From: an uncultured Saprospiraceae bacterium
Lineage (GTDB): Bacteria; Bacteroidota; Bacteroidia; Chitinophagales; Saprospiraceae
Length of the DNA: 10,129 nucleotides
Direction: 5' to 3'
NCBI GenBank assembly: GCA_934699305.1
Contig: CAKUWM010000078.1
Span: 1-10,129, forward strand
Shown: piece by piece, positions 6,651 to 10,129 of the stretch
How positions within the stretch are numbered: position 1 is the first letter of the stretch
How the letters are laid out: every line of letters starts with the position of its first letter
Made by a program: the position numbers and the translations under genes
The notes under the pieces: model-generated
Database searches by the model: none
What the model was told of the DNA's origin: nothing
The model's input: only the letters and a program-made list of their open reading frames with translations

Positions 6651-6742
6651 CGGGCGTGCCCCCGCTTTTTGGGAGCGGGGTCGGGCTTTCCGCTTTACTT
6701 CGCTCGTTCCTCACTCGTGCCCGCTCCTATCCCTCACGCACC
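6651..6742 (+). repeat. GC-rich structured intergenic repeat of Bacteroidota type
   Basis: A sharply GC-rich island of about 90 bp sits in AT-rich flanks, 10 bp after the reductase stop codon. It folds as nested stems. The outer GCGTG (6654-6658) pairs with CACGC (6735-6739), extended by GG / CC across a bulged A. Hairpin one is CCCCGCT (6660-6666) with AGCGGGG (6674-6680). The third stem is CGGGC (6682-6686) with GCCCG (6719-6723). The series GGGCGTGCC, CGGGCTTTCCGC, TTCGCTCG, TCCCTCACGC resembles a dispersed repeat I recall between genes in several Bacteroidota genomes. It could act as a terminator for the reductase. I know of no confirmed function. Confidence 0.68.
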
Positions 6743-6750
6743 CTGAGGCA

Positions 6751-7091
6751 TCAACCGTCTTTATTCCCTTTGGATTCCCGAATGGAAAAAAATCAGGTAT
6801 ATATCGAACAATAAAGCAAAAGTGAATTCGCCTTACTTACGTGAGAAGCAGAATTAAACCTAAATTTCGCATAATACCGATTTGACTTTAAATAAAGACC
6901 CAATTAATGGAAAAGACATATTGGCTATTTAAAAGTATCAGCAGCCTCATAATCAGCTCTATACAATTTTCCAAAACCATAACTGCTGAATTCATATTAA
7001 ACACAACAATCCCGATTATTACGACAACAACTGCATTATTACCGCATTTTATCCAGATTGTTTTTACCTTTAACATCAAATTTTTAACGCT
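6751..7091. other. Intergenic leader region of the M14 peptidase gene
   Basis: No well-supported gene is present. CATAATACCGATT at 6870-6882 equals 9971-9983, the border of repeat copy B. TACCTTTA at 7067-7074 resembles the TAnnTTTG -7 box shortly upstream of the peptidase ATG, but no TTG sits at the right distance. A 62-codon frame ends with the ATGA overlap at 7092-7095; it is hydrophobic, compositionally simple and probably not a gene. Confidence 0.4.
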
Positions 7092-9533
7092 ATGACATTA
7101 AAAGTTCCGGTTGTTCTCGTTGTAATAATGCTTTTTTTCAATACATTACATTGCCAAGTGACCAATCCTACCAGCTACCTTGGCTATCGGTTAGGAGAAA
7201 AGTTTGTCCGCCATCATCAGGTGGTCAACTATTTCAAATCAGAATCGCAACACAACCCCAACAAGGTTGTCTATCAACAATATGGCGTTACCAATGAAGG
7301 GAATCCTCTTTTTGTCGTCATCGTGTCAACCAAAAACAATATCCACCGATTAGAAGACATCAGGAAAAAGCATTTATCCTTAATAGGTCAAAATAATCCT
7401 CCTAAAAATGAATCCCTTGACAAGTGTATTGTATGGTTGAGCTACAATGTTCACGGCAATGAAGCGTCAGGAACCGATGCCGCTCTTCAAACCTATTATG
7501 AGATTATTACAGATCCTGATTTTGAAAAAAAATTCGAGGATATTATTTTAATTATTGATCCTTGTCTCAATCCGGATGGAAGAGAAAGATATGTCAATTG
7601 GTATAACTCCGTAATCGGCTCTAAGCCCAATATAGATGTCTGGACTCGCGAACACCAAGAACCCTGGCCCGGCGGAAGATCCAATCATTACTACTTTGAC
7701 CTCAACCGCGATTGGGCATGGCAGACTCAGGAAGAATCCGTGGCTCGGATGAAATTATATCATCAATGGATGCCTCAGGTACATGCCGATTTCCACGAAC
7801 AAAGCTACAATATTCCATATTATTTTGCTCCGGCAGCAGAACCCTATCATACAGCCATCACATCCTTTCAACGGTCATTCCAAAAAGTTATTGGCAAGAA
7901 AATATCAAAAAAATTTGACCAAAATGGCTGGCTATATTTTACCAATGAGCGATTTGACCTATTCTACCCTTCCTATGGCGACACTTATCCGATATACAAC
8001 GGTGCCATAGGTATGACTTTCGAACAAGCCGGAGGCAAAAGCGCCGGAAGTGCCGTAAAAACCAAAGAAGACGAAATACTGACCCTTCTGGATAGGATTC
8101 AACATCATACCGTATCGGCTATTGCAACCTTAGACGCTATACGAGAAAATAGCACTAAGATCAACCAAGAATTTCAGCAGTATTTTATCAGCAATTCAGA
8201 CAAACGATTATTTAATTTTGCCATTCAAAAGGAGGATTATGAAAAAGGAAGAAGCCTCCGTTCTCTTTTGGATAAAAATCAAATAACTTACACCTATTCG
8301 GTTAAGAATGATCGTTCTTCAACCCTTCAGATCCCGCTCAATCAAACAAAAAACAAACTTATCAATATCCTTATGGAGGAAAAATCAATCCTCAGCGATT
8401 CATTGACCTATGATATAACTGCTTGGAATATTCCTAAAATATATGGTCTAAATTATACTTTTACCACTCTTAAAGTTGAAAGAAATTCATTTCAGCCAAA
8501 CTCTGTGGTCATGCCCGATGCTTATGGTTATGCCATTGATTGGCAAGGAGGCAATAGCGCCAAAGCCCTTGCATATCTACTCGAAAATGGTATCAAAGTG
8601 CGTGTCGCTGATCAACCATTTACTATTGATGGACAAAAATATAGACAAGGCACCTTATTAATCATCAAGGAAGGAACAAATAAAAACAAAAAACTAGTTG
8701 ATATAGCGAATCATATTTTAACCACATACGATATTGATATAACGCCATTAACAGGAGGTATGGTAGAATCCGGGCATGATATGGGAAGTGAGATGGTCAG
8801 ACTTTTAAAAACGCCCAACATCGTGCTATTGTCCGGCAAAGGGACTTCTTCACTTTCAGTTGGCGAAGTGTGGTATCATTTGGACAAAGAATTAGATTAT
8901 CCGGTTCAGTTAGTAAATACGGAGCAGTTTAATTACATTCCATTGTCTGAGGTGGATATTATCATTCTTCCGGACGGATATTATTCATTTCTAAAAGAAG
9001 AAAATGTAAGTAACCAATTAGAACAATGGGTCGCCAAAGGTGGTAAAATTATCGCCTTAGAATCAGCAGTAGATCAGCTATCCGCATTAAAATGGATACA
9101 ATTCAAGAGAAAAGAAATAGGCAAAGATAGTAGCCTTCAAAATAAATATTCTGCAATTAAAACCTATGAAGATCGAGAGAGGTCATTTATCTCCGGTTCA
9201 ATTCCGGGAGCTATTTATAAAGTAAACTTGGACAATAGCCACCCGCTGGCATTTGGATATCCCAATTACTATTACTCTTTGAAACAAGGGAATACCTTCT
9301 ACGAATACATTAAGAACAGAGGGTGGAATGTGGGCACAATTCAACAAGCACCGGAAACAGTAGGCTTTATAGGAGCAAAAATAAAGAATTCGTTCAAAGA
9401 CGCTACAGTGTTTGGAGTTCAGGATATTGGAAAAGGGCAGGTTATCTTCCTAACAGATGATGTATTATTTAGAAACTTTTGGGAAAATGGAAAATTAATG
9501 TTTGACAATGCAGTATTTATGGTGGGTCAATAA
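7092..9533 (+). CDS. Secreted M14-family zinc carboxypeptidase with C-terminal amidotransferase-like domain
   Basis: This 813-residue secreted metallopeptidase is predicted to cleave C-terminal residues from peptides in the periplasm or outside. The signal peptide is MTLKVPVVLVVIMLFFNTLHC before QVTN. The M14 catalytic domain (about 25-345) has the zinc motif H121-G-N-E124 in SYNVHGNEASG; NPDGRERY at 160-167; F-D-L-N205-R206-D-W, equivalent to the substrate-carboxylate Asn-Arg pair of carboxypeptidase A; a second zinc histidine in VHADFHEQ (H235 by the D-x-H-E pattern, H231 the alternative); and catalytic Glu E311 in GMTFEQAGG. All key residues are present, so it should be active. The C-terminal half includes a class I glutamine amidotransferase-like fold (about 573-665: NIVLLSGKGTSS, VDIIILPDGYYSF, WVAKGGKIIALES), a combination known in large Bacteroidota M14 proteins. 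No type IX secretion C-terminal domain is seen. No clear terminator follows. Confidence 0.9.
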   Translation: MTLKVPVVLVVIMLFFNTLHCQVTNPTSYLGYRLGEKFVRHHQVVNYFKSESQHNPNKVVYQQYGVTNEGNPLFVVIVSTKNNIHRLEDIRKKHLSLIGQNNPPKNESLDKCIVWLSYNVHGNEASGTDAALQTYYEIITDPDFEKKFEDIILIIDPCLNPDGRERYVNWYNSVIGSKPNIDVWTREHQEPWPGGRSNHYYFDLNRDWAWQTQEESVARMKLYHQWMPQVHADFHEQSYNIPYYFAPAAEPYHTAITSFQRSFQKVIGKKISKKFDQNGWLYFTNERFDLFYPSYGDTYPIYNGAIGMTFEQAGGKSAGSAVKTKEDEILTLLDRIQHHTVSAIATLDAIRENSTKINQEFQQYFISNSDKRLFNFAIQKEDYEKGRSLRSLLDKNQITYTYSVKNDRSSTLQIPLNQTKNKLINILMEEKSILSDSLTYDITAWNIPKIYGLNYTFTTLKVERNSFQPNSVVMPDAYGYAIDWQGGNSAKALAYLLENGIKVRVADQPFTIDGQKYRQGTLLIIKEGTNKNKKLVDIANHILTTYDIDITPLTGGMVESGHDMGSEMVRLLKTPNIVLLSGKGTSSLSVGEVWYHLDKELDYPVQLVNTEQFNYIPLSEVDIIILPDGYYSFLKEENVSNQLEQWVAKGGKIIALESAVDQLSALKWIQFKRKEIGKDSSLQNKYSAIKTYEDRERSFISGSIPGAIYKVNLDNSHPLAFGYPNYYYSLKQGNTFYEYIKNRGWNVGTIQQAPETVGFIGAKIKNSFKDATVFGVQDIGKGQVIFLTDDVLFRNFWENGKLMFDNAVFMVGQ

Positions 9534-9685
9534 AATTGATTGGCTACGATGATAATAATGATTGAACCAGACTTCTTTTTTAAAACAATATTTTGAATAT
9601 AATATGAATTCCATCAAACTATAACAGAATGCACTAACTTTTCATAAAAACAATACTATGAAAAAAGGATTCTAATCTTCTGACT
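9534..9685. other. Short gene-free stretch upstream of the transposase remnant
   Basis: This AT-rich stretch has no open frame of note and no strong hairpin. It may contain the left end of the insertion sequence whose transposase remnant begins at 9686, but no terminal repeat is recognisable because the other end of the element is missing. Confidence 0.35.
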
Positions 9686-9874
9686 ATGTTTTCCCATTTT
9701 AAGGATATATTGAATCACAATCACCCGTTGATTATTTTAGCCTAATAGGTACGATGGACTATATTAAGAGAAGCTTTTTTACCACTGTATAGCCAGATTA
9801 CGGGGCGACCGGCAAAATCAATCAGACTGATGGTAGGATTGGTGATACTCAATCATATTCGCATTGTATCAGAT
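9686..9874 (+). pseudogene. N-terminal remnant of an IS5-type DDE transposase
   Basis: From the ATG at 9686 one frame reads MFSHFKDILNHNHPLIILA, two consecutive stops (TAA TAG, 9743-9748), then VRWTILREAFLPLYSQITGR and PAKSIRLMVGLVILNHIRIV, then SD. This is the N-terminal domain of IS5/IS1182-like transposases, whose intact forms read roughly HPL..LA..IDW..FE..F..LYS..GRP..PIRLMVGLLILKH..NLSDE. Only about 60 of roughly 450 residues remain. After SD (9874) the similarity stops, although the frame stays open to 9961. The DDE catalytic residues are all missing, so the copy is dead by both nonsense mutation and truncation. Confidence 0.82.
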
Positions 9875-9974
9875 TTATTCAACCGCATTTTATCACAAAC
9901 ATATCAATCAGTCAATAAAATCTATTCCACTCATGAGCCGAATGCATGTTGTATTTCGTAATGAAAAGACCATA

Positions 9975-10027
9975 ATACCGATTGGATATTCGTAATAGTC
10001 CAATTACATTGGCCTAAACGACTATCA
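9975..10027 (-). repeat. REP-like repeat, copy B (inverted partner of 3803-3855)
   Basis: On the minus strand these 53 bases match 3803-3855 with 3 mismatches. TGATAGTC / GACTATTA forms the stem (8 bp; the outer two pairs of copy A are lost here). The loop has CCAAT-GTA-ATTGG as an inner hairpin, perfect in this copy only. It lies about 100 bp after the transposase remnant and is followed by two more palindromes. Confidence 0.8.
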
Positions 10028-10029
10028 TT

Positions 10030-10041
10030 CCGAAGCTTCGG
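10030..10041. repeat. 12-bp perfect palindrome CCGAAGCTTCGG
   Basis: CCGAAGCTTCGG is a perfect palindrome directly abutting repeat copy B (2 bp away). Palindromes of this CCCGA...TCGGG type recur in repeats of Bacteroidota genomes by my recollection. It has no counterpart beside copy A. Confidence 0.6.
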
Positions 10042-10046
10042 GAGCA

Positions 10047-10092
10047 TTATACCAAAATATGTTGGACTAATTTATAAATCAATTTGGTATAA
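10047..10092. repeat. Inverted repeat TTATACCAAA / TTTGGTATAA
   Basis: Two perfect 10-bp arms (10047-10056 and 10083-10092) enclose 26 bp. The right part TTGGACTA ... CAATTTGGTAT (10062-10090) resembles TTGGACTA ... CAATTGGTAT of copy A (3827-3855), so this may be a diverged third relative in the opposite orientation to copy B. Confidence 0.55.
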
Positions 10093-10129
10093 GATGCATG
10101 AATATGGTACCAAGGCGTCAATTGTAAAA

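Noticed and set aside
6907..7095. 62-codon plus-strand frame ending in an ATGA overlap with the M14 peptidase start, hydrophobic
   Set aside because: The overlap is suggestive of coupling, but the translation is low-complexity Ile/Thr/Ser-rich as expected from AT-rich noncoding DNA. A 63-codon frame on the opposite strand covers the same bases equally well, and there is no recognisable family.
7092..7154. M14 peptidase as a lipoprotein through Cys21 (N-T-L-H-C)
   Set aside because: His at -1 does not fit a lipobox, which needs Gly, Ala or Ser. A type I signal peptide with Gln after cleavage is more likely.
7496..8661. Several 60-75 codon frames overlapping the peptidase gene on both strands
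   Set aside because: They lie wholly inside a gene with intact catalytic motifs and show no independent coding signs.
9875..9961. Continuation of the transposase frame to the stop at 9959-9961
   Set aside because: The frame stays open, but the residues (LFNRILSQTYQSVNKIYS) no longer resemble the transposase family. It is probably unrelated sequence after the break.
3856..9974. The inverted 53-bp repeats as ends of a composite transposon carrying the three genes
   Set aside because: No transposase lies inside the repeats, no target-site duplication is visible, and each copy is a self-contained hairpin. The genes between are ordinary Bacteroidota housekeeping-like genes with their own terminator.
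1..10129. CRISPR array, tRNA, rRNA or riboswitch
   Set aside because: No regularly spaced direct repeats, no cloverleaf with a CCA-adjacent stem and no known riboswitch core were found on reading both strands.

Overview
The window looks like a chromosomal segment of a member of the Bacteroidota. It is AT-rich, its start codons lack strong Shine-Dalgarno sequences, and candidate promoters fit the Bacteroidota TTG / TAnnTTTG pattern. The proteins (PorT-like outer-membrane barrel, CarboxypepD_reg-like secreted protein, Bacteroidota-type peptide MFS transporter, YpdA-family reductase, large M14 peptidase) are typical of that phylum. Genus cannot be fixed from the sequence. There are no RNA genes, CRISPR arrays or complete mobile elements.

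Layout. Positions 1-101 carry the 5' end of a lipoprotein gene on the minus strand. It is divergent from an outer-membrane beta-barrel gene (268-987, +). A gene-free stretch follows (988-1473) with a strong hairpin and a 149-bp inverted-repeat element. Next comes an overlapping minus-strand pair (1474-3406): a lipoprotein of unknown function, then a secreted protein with a CarboxypepD_reg-like N-terminus. After a 520-bp gap with a tetranucleotide repeat, a REP-like hairpin and a terminator, the minus-strand peptide transporter (3930-5567) is divergent from a YpdA/Bdr-like flavoprotein (5669-6640, +). A compact GC-rich structured repeat (6651-6742) separates this from a secreted M14 zinc carboxypeptidase (7092-9533, +). 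The last 600 bp hold a decayed IS5-type transposase fragment and a cluster of palindromic repeats.

How the genes fit together. The secreted carboxypeptidase could supply small peptides that the proton-coupled POT transporter imports. They are on opposite strands, separated by the reductase and a repeat, so this is a neighbourhood inference and not an operon. The reductase is a candidate for low-molecular-weight disulfide (bacillithiol) recycling, but it lacks the cysteine described in staphylococcal YpdA. The minus-strand pair at 1474-3406 is the only clear co-transcribed unit, and its function is unknown.

Most notable for follow-up: a 53-bp repeat present twice in inverted orientation (3803-3855 and 9975-10027), each copy forming its own hairpin; the loss of both partners of a conserved gate salt bridge in the POT transporter; the unexplained lipoprotein/CarboxypepD_reg pair; and the two structured intergenic elements at 1044-1192 and 6651-6742. 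No convincing new defence or mobile system was found.
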